A stretch of DNA of 36,896 nucleotides, taken from positions 1 to 36,896 of the forward strand of contig JAAZUU010000008.1 in the NCBI GenBank assembly GCA_018624035.1. Direction: 5' to 3'. Below the pieces are notes generated by a model. That model was not told the DNA's origin, made no database searches, and saw only the letters and a program-made list of their open reading frames with translations. A program made the translations under genes and the position numbers. The DNA is from Rhodobiaceae bacterium (GTDB taxonomy: Bacteria > Pseudomonadota > Alphaproteobacteria > Puniceispirillales > Puniceispirillaceae). Shown piece after piece: positions 8,377 through 17,133 of this stretch. Position 1 is the first letter of the stretch, and each line of letters opens with the position of its first letter.

Positions 8377-9372
8377 ATGGGTAATCGTGTTTTGAGCGTC
8401 CGGAACCTTTCCGTTGATATCCCGCTGGCCGATGGCGTCCTGCATGCAGTTGATGACGTGAACCTGCATGTTGATCGCGGCGAGACGCTGTGCATTGTCG
8501 GCGAGTCCGGCTGCGGAAAGTCACTTACCTCGCTTGCCCTGATGGACCTTCTTCCCAAGAAGGCCATTCGCACAATTGGAAGGCTGGACCTGAACGAGGC
8601 CAGCATTCTGGATTATTCCGAAAGGCAGATGTCGGATGTCCGGGGCAATCGGATGGGGATGATTTTCCAGGAGCCCATGACGAGCCTGAACCCGGCATTC
8701 ACCATTGGCAACCAGATGGTGGAAACGCTGCGCCGGCATCGCGACATATCCAAATCGGACGCAAGGGATCTTGCCAAGCAGATGTTGGAAAAGGTGGGGA
8801 TTACTGCCGCTGAGCAGCGCCTTACCCAGTATCCGCATCAGCTGTCAGGCGGGCTTCGCCAGCGTGTGATGATTGCAATGACATTGTTGTGCGAACCGGA
8901 ATTGATTATCGCGGACGAGCCGACCACAGCGCTTGATGTCACGATCCAGGCACAGATCCTGCTGCTGCTGCGAGAGTTGCAGCACGAGTATGACATGGGG
9001 CTGATTCTGATTACCCATGACCTTGGCGTGGTCGCCCGTATCGCGACACGGGTTGCGGTGATGTATGCCGGCCAGATTGTTGAGCAGGGCACGGTGGAAC
9101 AGATTTTTGAAAATCCCATGCATCCGTATACGCGCGGCCTCATGCGGTGTATTCCGGTACCGGGGAAAACCCGGCCTGGCGAGCCGCTCGGATCGATTCC
9201 GGGGATGGTGCCGTCACTGATTGGCAGCTTTACCGGCTGCCGGTTCGCGGACAGATGCGACCTGGTGAAAGAGGCCTGCCGCAAGAGCGACGTTGCGCTT
9301 CGTGATGTTGCCGGCAAGACGCAGGCCTATCGCTGTGTGATTGACCCGCAGGCGATGACAAAGGTGGCATGA
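8377..9372 (+). CDS. ABC transporter ATP-binding protein, DppD/OppD type
   Basis: A 331-residue cytoplasmic ATPase. Walker A is GESGCGKS near residues 47-54, the Q-loop region is [13 protein letters not shown], and the signature is [13 protein letters not shown]. Walker B is [12 protein letters not shown] and the switch His lies in [13 protein letters not shown]. The C-terminal oligopeptide extension carries cysteines ([15 protein letters not shown]), typical of the OppD/DppD C-terminal region that can hold a metal cluster in some members. The ribosome site AGGAGG is strong. Its stop overlaps the start of the next ATPase in an ATGA arrangement, so the two ATPases are coupled and probably form the heterodimer energising this importer. 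Confidence 0.94.
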   Translation: MGNRVLSVRNLSVDIPLADGVLHAVDDVNLHVDRGETLCIVGESGCGKSLTSLALMDLLPKKAIRTIGRLDLNEASILDYSERQMSDVRGNRMGMIFQEPMTSLNPAFTIGNQMVETLRRHRDISKSDARDLAKQMLEKVGITAAEQRLTQYPHQLSGGLRQRVMIAMTLLCEPELIIADEPTTALDVTIQAQILLLLRELQHEYDMGLILITHDLGVVARIATRVAVMYAGQIVEQGTVEQIFENPMHPYTRGLMRCIPVPGKTRPGEPLGSIPGMVPSLIGSFTGCRFADRCDLVKEACRKSDVALRDVAGKTQAYRCVIDPQAMTKVA

Positions 9373-10349
9373 TGGCTGAGGTGATGATCAACGCCAGCGC
9401 TGTGACCCGCGACTTTTCCATTTCGCGTGGCATGTTCCGCGGCAAGCAGCGCCTTCAGGCGGTAAACGGGGTGGACCTGACCGTCACCCGCGGCGAGGTA
9501 CTGGCACTGGTTGGGGAATCCGGCTGTGGCAAGACAACGCTGGCGAAAATTCTGCTTGGCCTGTTGCCGCAGACAAGCGGTTCCATATCGCTGTGCGGCA
9601 CGCCGATCGGCAGCGTGCCGCGTCTCGATCTGTCCAGAATGATCCAACCCATTTTTCAGGACCCTTACTCGTCACTGAACCCGCGCAAGAGCATTGGCAG
9701 CATTATCGGTCTTCCAATGCGGGTGCAGGGCATCGAGGACCAGCAGACGATCCTTCGGCGGGTCGAGGAAACGATGGAGCTTGTGGGTCTGCCACCGCGC
9801 CTGCTGAACGCCTATCCAAACCAGCTTTCAGGTGGCCAGCGCCAGCGTGTCGCCATCGCCCGCGCCCTGGTCAACAGACCCCAGATAGTTGTATGTGATG
9901 AGCCGACATCGGCGCTTGACGTCTCGGTGCAGTCGCAAATCCTGAATTTGCTGAATGACCTGCGGACAGAGCTTAACCTCACCTACATCATCATCAGCCA
10001 CAATCTGGCGGTTGTCGAACATATCGCCAGCCGCGTTGCGGTGATGTATCTGGGCCGTATTGTCGAACAGGCCGAGACCACCGCCATGTTTCGCAATCCA
10101 CAACATCCCTATACGCGGGCGTTGCTTGATTCGGTGCTGACACCCGACCCGCGTCTTGGTGTGCCCAATACCCAGTTGGGTGCCAGCTACCCCAATCCGA
10201 TTGACCCGCCGAGCGGCTGTGCCTTCCATCCACGGTGCGCCAACGCGATGCCGCATTGTGCGCAAACTGCGCCGGGCGGCACGGCCCATAATGATGCCTA
10301 TGTTGAATGCCATCTCTACAGTGACGCGGGTGTGGCGAAGGCCGGGTGA
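9369..10349 (+). CDS. ABC transporter ATP-binding protein, DppF/OppF type
   Basis: A 326-residue partner ATPase. Motifs are Walker [12 protein letters not shown]-loop [15 protein letters not shown], signature [15 protein letters not shown], Walker [13 protein letters not shown] and H-loop [13 protein letters not shown]. The C-terminal segment [15 protein letters not shown] is the DppF cysteine motif. It ends the five-gene operon. The stop codon lies in a short direct repeat shared with the end of the convergent amidase gene. Confidence 0.94.
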   Translation: MMAEVMINASAVTRDFSISRGMFRGKQRLQAVNGVDLTVTRGEVLALVGESGCGKTTLAKILLGLLPQTSGSISLCGTPIGSVPRLDLSRMIQPIFQDPYSSLNPRKSIGSIIGLPMRVQGIEDQQTILRRVEETMELVGLPPRLLNAYPNQLSGGQRQRVAIARALVNRPQIVVCDEPTSALDVSVQSQILNLLNDLRTELNLTYIIISHNLAVVEHIASRVAVMYLGRIVEQAETTAMFRNPQHPYTRALLDSVLTPDPRLGVPNTQLGASYPNPIDPPSGCAFHPRCANAMPHCAQTAPGGTAHNDAYVECHLYSDAGVAKAG

Positions 10350-10381
10350 TCAGGCTGATTGATCAGGCTGAATGATCAGGC
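10347..10381. repeat. Three 13-bp-spaced TGATCAGGC repeats bridging two convergent stop codons
   Basis: TGATCAGGC occurs at 10347, 10360 and 10373. The first copy supplies the TGA of the plus-strand ATPase and the last supplies the stop of the minus-strand amidase, because TGATCA reads as TGA on both strands. It may be a simple slippage duplication. A regulatory role is not supported. Confidence 0.7.
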
Positions 10382-11809
10382 CCTCAACCCGGCGAGATCG
10401 GGGATCGGCCGCCTCGTCGCATCATGGCCGGCAAGAACGGATTCCAGCGCCCTGGCGACTTCCACCACCAACCGGTCATTGCCGGGCGCGCTCATAACCT
10501 GAATGCCAAACGGCATGCCGGCGTGATCCAGTCCACAAGGAATGGCCACACTGCAGGCAAGCGCCATCGTCGGCAGATAGGTTATGCCAAGCCAGCGCAT
10601 ATAGGTCTCCATCGGCGTGCCGTCAATTTCGCTGATGGACCATTGATCATGCGGAAACGGTGTCGACGAGGCTGCCGGGCAGATTACCACATCGATATCT
10701 TCGAACAGATCAAGCCAGGCGCGTGCGATTCGTGATTGCTGAAGATGCGCCTTGGCCACATCGCCAAGGCTGTAGGCAAGCCCGCGGTCGACATTGTCAA
10801 CAACATTCGGGCTCAGGCGATCCCGATGATCACGGACCCGGTCGCCGTGGGCGGCAACAAAATTGACACCGCGCAGAACCTCGAAACAATTGTCACCGTC
10901 GGTGAAATCAGGGCTTGAATCAATGGCCGTGGCAAAATGATGCCGGAAGATCCCGGCGCGGTTGAGGAAAATGTCGCGGTAGGATTCCGACATGGCCGCG
11001 CTGCCAAGATCCGGCGTAATCATCGCCCGGATGCTGCCAAGATCGGCATCTTCCAGCGGGCTGTGTAATTCCGGAACCGGTGACGTGGAAAACGGATCAT
11101 GCGGATTTGGCCCCGCCTGTGTGCGAAGAAGCAGGCAGGCGTCATCGACGGTGCGCCCCATTGGCCCGAGAACCGAGAAGGGGAGCAGGCCGACGGGCCG
11201 GCCTTCAGCGGCAATCACACCGGGGCTTGGGCGTATGCCGACAACACCGCAGAAGCTGGCCGGCGTGCGCAGGCTTCCTCCATAGTCCGATCCGCTGGCA
11301 AGCGGCACCATACCGGTGGCCAGCGCCACCGCCGATCCGCCGGATGACCCGCCGCAGGTCCGTGCGGGATCGAACGGATTGCCTGTCGCGCCAAAAACAA
11401 GGTTGCGTGTGTTGGCGCCGGCCCCGAATTCCGGTGTATTCGTCTTTCCAAGGATTATGCCGCCAGCTTCACGAATATTGGCGACGACACCCTGATCCTT
11501 CGCCGGCACATGCTCGGCATATAATTTCGATCCGGATGTCGTGCGAATGCCGGCAGTCGCCTCAAGGTCCTTGATGCCGATCGGAATCCCGTGCAACAGC
11601 CCCAGCTCCCCGCCGTCAAGAACCGCTTTTTCGGCATTGCGCGCTTCCGATCTCGCCCGGTCATAGCTCTTTGTCACCATGGCATTCAACGCGCCGTCGA
11701 CACTCTCGATCCGATCAATGCAGGAATCGACAAGTTCAACCGGCGAGATGTCCTTGCGGCCAATCATCCGGCGCAATTCACTGGCAGTCAGATCACATAA
11801 ATCCGGCAT
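10376..11809 (-). CDS. Amidase-signature family amidohydrolase
   Basis: A 477-residue amidase-signature enzyme that hydrolyses a carboxamide to acid and ammonia (or amine). The Ser-cisSer-Lys triad is complete: Lys80 in GIPIGIKDLE, cis-Ser155 in TCGGSSGGSA, and nucleophile Ser179 in GSDYGGSLRTP. The length and the ending typical of non-GatA amidases argue against a tRNA amidotransferase subunit. I prefer the ATG at 11807-11809 with GGAAGAG upstream. A TTG 21 nt earlier also fits. The gene lies 35 nt downstream of the M20 dipeptidase on the same strand, so the two are probably cotranscribed, and it converges on the ABC importer operon. It could also act on amides from the nitrile hydratase 23 kb away, but nothing in the sequence links them. 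Confidence 0.92.
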   Translation of the reverse strand: MPDLCDLTASELRRMIGRKDISPVELVDSCIDRIESVDGALNAMVTKSYDRARSEARNAEKAVLDGGELGLLHGIPIGIKDLEATAGIRTTSGSKLYAEHVPAKDQGVVANIREAGGIILGKTNTPEFGAGANTRNLVFGATGNPFDPARTCGGSSGGSAVALATGMVPLASGSDYGGSLRTPASFCGVVGIRPSPGVIAAEGRPVGLLPFSVLGPMGRTVDDACLLLRTQAGPNPHDPFSTSPVPELHSPLEDADLGSIRAMITPDLGSAAMSESYRDIFLNRAGIFRHHFATAIDSSPDFTDGDNCFEVLRGVNFVAAHGDRVRDHRDRLSPNVVDNVDRGLAYSLGDVAKAHLQQSRIARAWLDLFEDIDVVICPAASSTPFPHDQWSISEIDGTPMETYMRWLGITYLPTMALACSVAIPCGLDHAGMPFGIQVMSAPGNDRLVVEVARALESVLAGHDATRRPIPDLAGLRA

Positions 11810-11844
11810 GTTTTTCTCTTCCCTTTTCAACCTTCACATCAACT

Positions 11845-13233
11845 TCAGGCAGCTGGCGTTTCGCCGGCACCAAGATCCCACCACAGGCCCGTCATCAACC
11901 GCAAGGCGGTCCTTGTCGTGCCTTCGAGAATATGCTCGTTCGGGGCATGCTGCGAACATCCGGCATAGGAATGTGGCACCCATATTGTCGGCAACCCCAG
12001 CACATCTGCAAACACGTCGTTCGGCAGGGAGCCGCCAAGGTTCGGAATCACGGCAATGTCGTCGCCATGTGTTTCGGCAAGCGATGCGACAACCCATTTC
12101 GCCCATGGATGGTCCGGGTCAAGTCGTGTCGCATACATGGGGTCGCGCTCGGCCTCAATCTCGATGGCGTTGAAGCCGTGTTTGTCGAGATGCGTTCTCA
12201 GCATTGGCATCAATTGATCAGGGTCGGTGCCAACAACATAGCGAAGATGCCCGAAAACGATGGCCGATGGCGGAATCGCATTGGCCGGCGATTGCGGATT
12301 GCCGGTTTCAAAGGCGCGGATTTCAAAGGTATTGCTGGCGAAGACCCGCTCGGCCGGGGTCATGTCAGGCTCACCCCAGTTCGGGTTGATGGTCGGCGCA
12401 TTCTCGCCGCCGCCAACATCAAGCCTTGCGAGAGCAGCCCGTACCGAACCCGACATCTCGGTGCTGCGCCAGCCTTCGACCAGTATCTTGCCGTTCGGGT
12501 CAACCATGCTGGCAATGGCGTGCGCCATCACGATTCCCGGATTGGTCAGCAGCCCACCCCAGTTTCCGGAATGGTGGCCGCCATCATGCACGTCAAGTTT
12601 CATCGTGAAGTTAAAGACGCCGCGCGAGCCCATGAACATGGTGGGCGTGTCCGGGTGGATGCGCGGCCCGTCCGATGCGATGAAAACATCGGCGTCAAAG
12701 AGATGTTTGTTCGCCGCACAGAATTCCTTGAGCCCGGGGGACCCGCGCTCCTCGCCCATCTCGATCAGGACGATGATGTTGAAGCCCAACGCGCCACGCG
12801 TATCGAGGACAGTCTTCAACGCGGCGAGATTGATCGTATGCTGGCCTTTGTTGTCAGCCGTGCCGCGGCCATACCAGCGATGTCCGCTTTTTGTGATGAG
12901 CCACGGGTCGATCCCGTCAATCCACTGGCCGTCATACCCGGCCACGACATCACCATGCCCATAGGTCATCACCGTTGGCAGCCCGTCATCTTCCTGTCGC
13001 CGCGCCACCAGAATGGGGCCGGCATCGCTGCGCGGGTTCGGATGGATCGTGCAGTCGAACCCCATCGATGACAGAAAGGGTGTCATCTCATCGTCAAGGT
13101 AACTCTGCAGGGCGGCTTCACAGCCCGCAAGGTTGCTCTCGGTCCTGACGGCAACCCGCCGTGCCAGATCAGCCTCGAAAGAGCCATTCAAAAAATAGTC
13201 ATCAATTTGACCGAGTGCCTCGTCACGTCCCAT
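11845..13233 (-). CDS. M20 family dipeptidase
   Basis: A 462-residue M20 peptidase with the longer lid domain typical of dipeptidases (DapE/PepV/CNDP side of the family). Zinc-site motifs in order are MTYGHGDVV, YGRGTADNKGQH, EMGEERGSPG, and a C-terminal WVPHSYAGCSQHAPNEH that supplies the last His. The ATG at 13231-13233 is preceded by GAGGAG at 8 nt and is preferred over an upstream GTG at 13260. The amidase follows 35 nt downstream on the same strand. With the adjacent importer it would hydrolyse imported dipeptides in the cytosol. It is not closely similar to the other M20 protein at 2662-3828, so it is not a recent duplicate. Confidence 0.9.
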   Translation of the reverse strand: MGRDEALGQIDDYFLNGSFEADLARRVAVRTESNLAGCEAALQSYLDDEMTPFLSSMGFDCTIHPNPRSDAGPILVARRQEDDGLPTVMTYGHGDVVAGYDGQWIDGIDPWLITKSGHRWYGRGTADNKGQHTINLAALKTVLDTRGALGFNIIVLIEMGEERGSPGLKEFCAANKHLFDADVFIASDGPRIHPDTPTMFMGSRGVFNFTMKLDVHDGGHHSGNWGGLLTNPGIVMAHAIASMVDPNGKILVEGWRSTEMSGSVRAALARLDVGGGENAPTINPNWGEPDMTPAERVFASNTFEIRAFETGNPQSPANAIPPSAIVFGHLRYVVGTDPDQLMPMLRTHLDKHGFNAIEIEAERDPMYATRLDPDHPWAKWVVASLAETHGDDIAVIPNLGGSLPNDVFADVLGLPTIWVPHSYAGCSQHAPNEHILEGTTRTALRLMTGLWWDLGAGETPAA

Positions 13234-13405
13234 CTGCGCTCTCCTCAACCCGACTTTCACCGTCGGATTCTATTGCGGAATCTGATTGACTGCCATCGAA
13301 ATGCAGAGAGGATTCGTATTTACCGACGTCAGAGGTCCATATTGCTGACAAGGTGCCGGATTTCACCGCGAACATGGATATGAAGGCATTGGATCCAGGA
13401 TCACC

Positions 13406-13421
13406 CGGCTGAATTCAGCCG
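13406..13421. other. Perfect 16-bp palindrome in a 257-bp interval between two minus-strand genes
   Basis: CGGCTGAATTCAGCCG at 13406-13421 is a perfect palindrome. It lies between the end of the CitE-like gene (13491) and the start of the M20 dipeptidase (13233), about 170 bp upstream of the dipeptidase start. No T-run follows on either strand, so it is not an ordinary terminator. It could be an operator, but no partner site was found. Confidence 0.45.
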
Positions 13422-13490
13422 CCGGCCCTTTGATGCCGGTCAGCATGACAATGAGAGCGGTCACCACATCCACCAAACGCGTCATGGCTG

Positions 13491-14297
13491 TCAGGTGCCT
13501 TCCGCCAGCCCCAGAATCTCCCGTGCTTTCATTTCAACGGGAAGGTCGATCATGCGCCCTTCATATGACGATGTGCCGCGCCCCTCTGTCTCAAGGGCCT
13601 GCAACACGCCCCGCGCCCAGACCACATCCTCGGGTGATGGCAGGAAGGCGCCTCGTGCTGGTGCAATCTGTGCCGGATGGATCAACAGCTTGCCCCCGAA
13701 GCCCAGATTTTTCGCGGCCTTGGCATCGTCAGCGGTTGCGCTCTCGTTCCTGAAGTCAACGGTAATGCTGTCAATCGGTGGCGGCATTCCGGCAAGGCGC
13801 GAATGCAGGACGATCTGCGATCGCGCATATGCAAGGGCCTTCTGATCAGTGCCGCTTCCCGAATCCAGCGCGAAATCGAGATGCCCGAAGGCGACCCTGT
13901 CGACATTGTCCGCGGCCAGAATCTCGGGAAGTGCGAAAAGGGATTTGACTGTTTCAATCTGGGGAATGAGCATCCGTTTGTTATCAAGGGCGTCATCGAC
14001 CAGTTTCAGGCAGCCTTGCCCTTCCGCCTTGGGAACCATGACGGTCTGCACGGGCAGATCGCGTATCATCGCCACGTCCAATTCGAAATGCGTTGAACCG
14101 CCATCGTTGATCCGGATGATTACCCGCGACCAGTTCAAATCGCCTGCTTTTATGGCGTCGCGGCCAGCCATCTTGTTCTTCGGGGTTACGGCATCCTCAA
14201 GGTCGATGATCACCCGATCGGCCCCTGATGACAGGGCTTTGACGAATCTTTCCGGCCGGTCGGCCGGGACAAACAGATATGTGATTGGCTCTGGCAT
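13491..14297 (-). CDS. HpcH/HpaI aldolase / CitE-like CoA-ester lyase
   Basis: A 268-residue CitE-type lyase of the family that cleaves citryl-, malyl-, citramalyl- or 3-methylmalyl-CoA. Typical elements are FVPADRPERFVKAL at the N-terminus (phosphate/CoA-binding Arg), VIIDLEDAV near residues 29-37 (acidic metal-binding residues), VMVPKAEG near 86-93, and AFGHLDFALDSG. The short length fits stand-alone lyases such as citramalyl-CoA lyase. It lies 15 nt downstream of the CoA-transferase on the same strand. The MaoC-type hydratase nearby makes citramalyl-CoA cleavage to acetyl-CoA and pyruvate the most attractive role. Malyl-CoA or beta-methylmalyl-CoA cleavage cannot be excluded. Confidence 0.88.
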   Translation of the reverse strand: MPEPITYLFVPADRPERFVKALSSGADRVIIDLEDAVTPKNKMAGRDAIKAGDLNWSRVIIRINDGGSTHFELDVAMIRDLPVQTVMVPKAEGQGCLKLVDDALDNKRMLIPQIETVKSLFALPEILAADNVDRVAFGHLDFALDSGSGTDQKALAYARSQIVLHSRLAGMPPPIDSITVDFRNESATADDAKAAKNLGFGGKLLIHPAQIAPARGAFLPSPEDVVWARGVLQALETEGRGTSSYEGRMIDLPVEMKAREILGLAEGT

Positions 14298-14312
14298 GGC
14301 AGTTCTGCCGCC

Positions 14313-15452
14313 TCAGGTTGATGCCGCTGCGGGATCGCCGAATTCGGCACGTATCGCATCGGTATGCTGGCCAAGCGACGGCACCGGGCCATATTGCAGA
14401 TCCTCACCGCGGGTCACAAACCCCGGTGCCATCAGCTCGATCTCGCCACCATCCGATCGCACGGTAATGAACCGGTTCTGCGGATGCGCTGTCAGATCCT
14501 GCAGATCTGTCAGGCGCCCGAACGCGACGCCGGCAGCATCCAGACGTTCGATAATGTCCTCGCGCGGCGCGCTGCCAAAGACGCCTGCCACGATCTCTTC
14601 CAACGCGTCACGGTTGGCGACCCGGCTGTTGTTGCTGTCAAATCGGGGATCCGTGGCAATGCCGGCATCGCCAAGAACCTCACTGGCAAGCCGGCCCCAT
14701 TCACGCTCGTTCTGGATCGAGATCAGCACGGCCTTGCTGTCGCCGCACATATAGGCCCCGTAGGGAGCGATGGTGGGATGCCGCAACCCGACCCGTGTCG
14801 GCGGCTTGCCGCCATAGCGGGTCTGCAGATATGGGACATTCATCCAGTCGGCCAGGGCGTGATAGAGCGAGACGTCGATGATGCGTCCCCTGCCATTGCG
14901 CGTTCTGGCGAAAAGTGCCTGCATGATGGCCTGGAAGGACTGCATTCCGGCAGCGATATCGCAAACCGAAACGCCGACCCGCGCGGCCCCGTGTTCGGTG
15001 CCGTTGACAGCACAGAGGCCACTTTCGGCCTGTACCAGCAAATCATAGGCCTTCTGATCGCGGTAGGGTCCATCGCGGCCATATCCGGTGATCGAACAAC
15101 AGATGAGAGACGGGTGCCTTGTCAGAAGTTCCTCCATACCGAACCCCATACGCTCGACCGCGCCTGGCGCAAGATTCTGGATAAACACGTCGGCACTGGC
15201 GATCATCGCGGCCAGGATGGACTTGTCAGCTTCGTCCTTCAGGTTCAGGCAGACGGATTGCTTGCCGCGGTTGAGCCATACGAAATAGGCACTGTCGCCA
15301 TTCACCAGCGAATCATACCGCCGTGCGAAATCACCTTCGGCGCGCTCGATCTTGATCACGCGCGCCCCGGCATCGGCAAGGCGTGACGACGCATAGGGCG
15401 CGGCCACGGCCTGTTCGAGCGCGATGACAGTGATGCCTTCAAGATCATTCAA
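14313..15452 (-). CDS. CaiB/BaiF family (type III) CoA-transferase
   Basis: A 379-residue family III CoA-transferase, moving CoA between acyl-CoA and a free acid. Motifs are NDLEGITVIALEQAVAAPYA at the N-terminus, ADVFIQNLAPGAVERMG, SITGYGRDGPYRD, and GRIIDVSLYHAL, whose Asp is the family catalytic residue. I place the start at a TTG (15450-15452) because GGGAGG lies 5 nt upstream and the protein then begins exactly where the family does. The frame stays open to 15497 but the extra residues are not family-like. It leads a two-gene unit with the CitE-like lyase and is divergent from the MmgE/PrpD gene. Succinyl-CoA:mesaconate/itaconate transfer, or intramolecular transfer as in Mct, is inferred. 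Confidence 0.9.
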   Translation of the reverse strand: MNDLEGITVIALEQAVAAPYASSRLADAGARVIKIERAEGDFARRYDSLVNGDSAYFVWLNRGKQSVCLNLKDEADKSILAAMIASADVFIQNLAPGAVERMGFGMEELLTRHPSLICCSITGYGRDGPYRDQKAYDLLVQAESGLCAVNGTEHGAARVGVSVCDIAAGMQSFQAIMQALFARTRNGRGRIIDVSLYHALADWMNVPYLQTRYGGKPPTRVGLRHPTIAPYGAYMCGDSKAVLISIQNEREWGRLASEVLGDAGIATDPRFDSNNSRVANRDALEEIVAGVFGSAPREDIIERLDAAGVAFGRLTDLQDLTAHPQNRFITVRSDGGEIELMAPGFVTRGEDLQYGPVPSLGQHTDAIRAEFGDPAAAST

Positions 15453-15559
15453 AGCTGCCTCCCAGTTCCAGGCCGAAAGATACGCTTCCCGCGACAAAAC
15501 ATAAGTTGTTGGCTCTTTTGGCCCGCCGGAGGAATTTACTATAAAACATGCGGGAAGTG

Positions 15560-15594
15560 GTATCGTGGAGTTTGATACTTTCGATATTTGTATC
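15560..15594. promoter_or_regulatory. Candidate operator with repeated GTATC/GATAC half-sites
   Basis: GTATC (15560-15564), GATAC (15574-15578) and GTATC (15590-15594) form an inverted pair with 9-bp spacing followed by a third half-site. They lie in the 287-bp divergent interval between the CoA-transferase and the MmgE/PrpD gene, where a shared regulator would bind. No regulator gene lies nearby, so the binding protein is unknown. Confidence 0.35.
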
Positions 15595-15739
15595 GATTCC
15601 GGCCCCGGTGATGTCCATTATTGCCGCAGCTGGGAAGCAAGCAGCTTTTGATAAAGCCAAGGCAGGGGAAAACACGCGCGGGGCAGGGCACGGCCGAGGA
15701 GGGGAACTCTTCCCTGGCCAGTCGCCGAGAGGGGTTATC

Positions 15740-17083
15740 ATGTCATCATTGACGGACGGGATTATCGACATCGCCATGCGTTCGGCGGAGGTCGTGCCGG
15801 ACCTGCCAGTCACCTTCGCGAAACTTTCGCTTCTTGACTGGATGACCTGTGCCATCGCCGGTGTCGGCGAGCCGCTGGCGATCAGGCTCCGGCAGATGGC
15901 GGCCAATGAAGGTGGGCGGCCTCTGGCATCCGTCATCGGCGGGATGCGGGCACCGCCACGCATGGCCGCACTGGTGAATGGCGCGACAAGCCATGCGCTT
16001 GATTATGACGATACGCATTTTGCCCATGTCGGACACCTGTCGGTCGGAATCTACCCTGCAGCGCTGGCCATCGCCGAGATGCAGGATGTTTCTGCCGAGG
16101 AAATGGTTACAGCATTCCTCCTTGGCGCCGAGGGGGGCATCCGCGTCGGGATGACCCTTGGTCGCGCGCATTACAATCATGGCTTTCACCAGACAGCCAC
16201 CGCCGGCGCCTTTGGGGCGACACTGGCGGCAGGAAGGTTGCTTGGGCTTGATCAGCGGCAGATGCGTCACGCGCTGGGTCTGTGCGCGACGCGGGCCTCC
16301 GGCCTGACCTCGCAGTTCGGCAGTATGGGCAAGCCCTATAATGCCGGCATCGCCGCTGCGAACGGTGTGGAGTGTGCGACGCTTGCCAGCCTTGGTTTCA
16401 CCTCTGCGGATGACGGCCTGATGGGCCATCAGGGGTTTGTCGGGGCGCATCTTCCCGGCGGGATCGAGGCAGCAAGCCGGTCGCCGGAATGTGCCAGCTA
16501 CCTGTTCCCGGATAACAAATACAAGCTTCACGCCTGCTGCCACGGACTGCATCCGATGATCGAGGCGCTGCTGTCCGCCAAAGAGGCGTCTGGTCTGATA
16601 TTCGATGACATCAGTTCCTTCGCGCTGTCGACAAATCCCCGTTGGCTGGCTGTCTGCGATATCAAACGGCCTCGCACCGGGTTGGAGGTGAAATTCAGTT
16701 ATAACTGGCTGGCCGGGATGACGCTGCGTGGCGACAATACGGGCGATGACCGACTGTTTACCGACAGCCTCGCCGGTGATGCCGCCCTTGCGGGTTTTGC
16801 CGAGCGGATCAGCGTCACAGGTGATGACAATCTGACGGATCTCCAGGCGCGGGGCGAGATCAGGCTTACGGATGGTCGCGGCATTCCGGTCTGGTTCGAT
16901 CTGGCCGATCCGTTCGCTCCCGAGGTGCTGGCTGAGAAGCTGCAACGAAAATCATCAACGATGATCGGTGATACAAGCTCTGTCATCTGGGACCTTCACC
17001 CGCGCCTCGGCCAGCTTGGCGCGCGTGATGTCGCCGGCGCGTTGCTGGCAGCCGGCGCGGACGGTCAGGCCGTCAACGGCTAG
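15740..17083 (+). CDS. MmgE/PrpD family protein
   Basis: A 447-residue member of the MmgE/PrpD family, which includes 2-methylcitrate dehydratase and cis-aconitate decarboxylase, the itaconate-forming enzyme. The family motif HALDYDDTHFAHVGH lies near residues 86-100, followed by FLLGAEGGIRVGM, HYNHGFHQTATAGAFGA and QFGSMGKPYNAGIAAANG. KYKLHACCHGLHPMIEA near residue 265 is the catalytic-region His/Cys block. The ATG at 15740 has GAGAGGGG upstream. The frame is open to 15548, but the extra 64 residues do not resemble the family. It is divergent from the CoA-transferase. Many family members have no assigned reaction. A dehydratase or decarboxylase acting on a C5/C6 tricarboxylate or dicarboxylate would fit the neighbours. 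Confidence 0.9.
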   Translation: MSSLTDGIIDIAMRSAEVVPDLPVTFAKLSLLDWMTCAIAGVGEPLAIRLRQMAANEGGRPLASVIGGMRAPPRMAALVNGATSHALDYDDTHFAHVGHLSVGIYPAALAIAEMQDVSAEEMVTAFLLGAEGGIRVGMTLGRAHYNHGFHQTATAGAFGATLAAGRLLGLDQRQMRHALGLCATRASGLTSQFGSMGKPYNAGIAAANGVECATLASLGFTSADDGLMGHQGFVGAHLPGGIEAASRSPECASYLFPDNKYKLHACCHGLHPMIEALLSAKEASGLIFDDISSFALSTNPRWLAVCDIKRPRTGLEVKFSYNWLAGMTLRGDNTGDDRLFTDSLAGDAALAGFAERISVTGDDNLTDLQARGEIRLTDGRGIPVWFDLADPFAPEVLAEKLQRKSSTMIGDTSSVIWDLHPRLGQLGARDVAGALLAAGADGQAVNG

Positions 17084-17133
17084 GTATCGGCGGCTGCCGT
17101 CAAGGCGGTGTCACGGCGTCACCGTGCCTGCGG

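Noticed and set aside
11671-13071. Long plus-strand frame of 466 codons opposite the amidase and dipeptidase
   Set aside because: It is a mirror of two well-supported genes, has no family motifs, and its composition (many His, Arg and Gln) is typical of an antisense shadow.
15548-15739. N-terminal extension of the MmgE/PrpD protein from an upstream ATG
   Set aside because: The extra 64 residues are not family-like and would cover the probable operator region. The ATG at 15740 has a good ribosome site.
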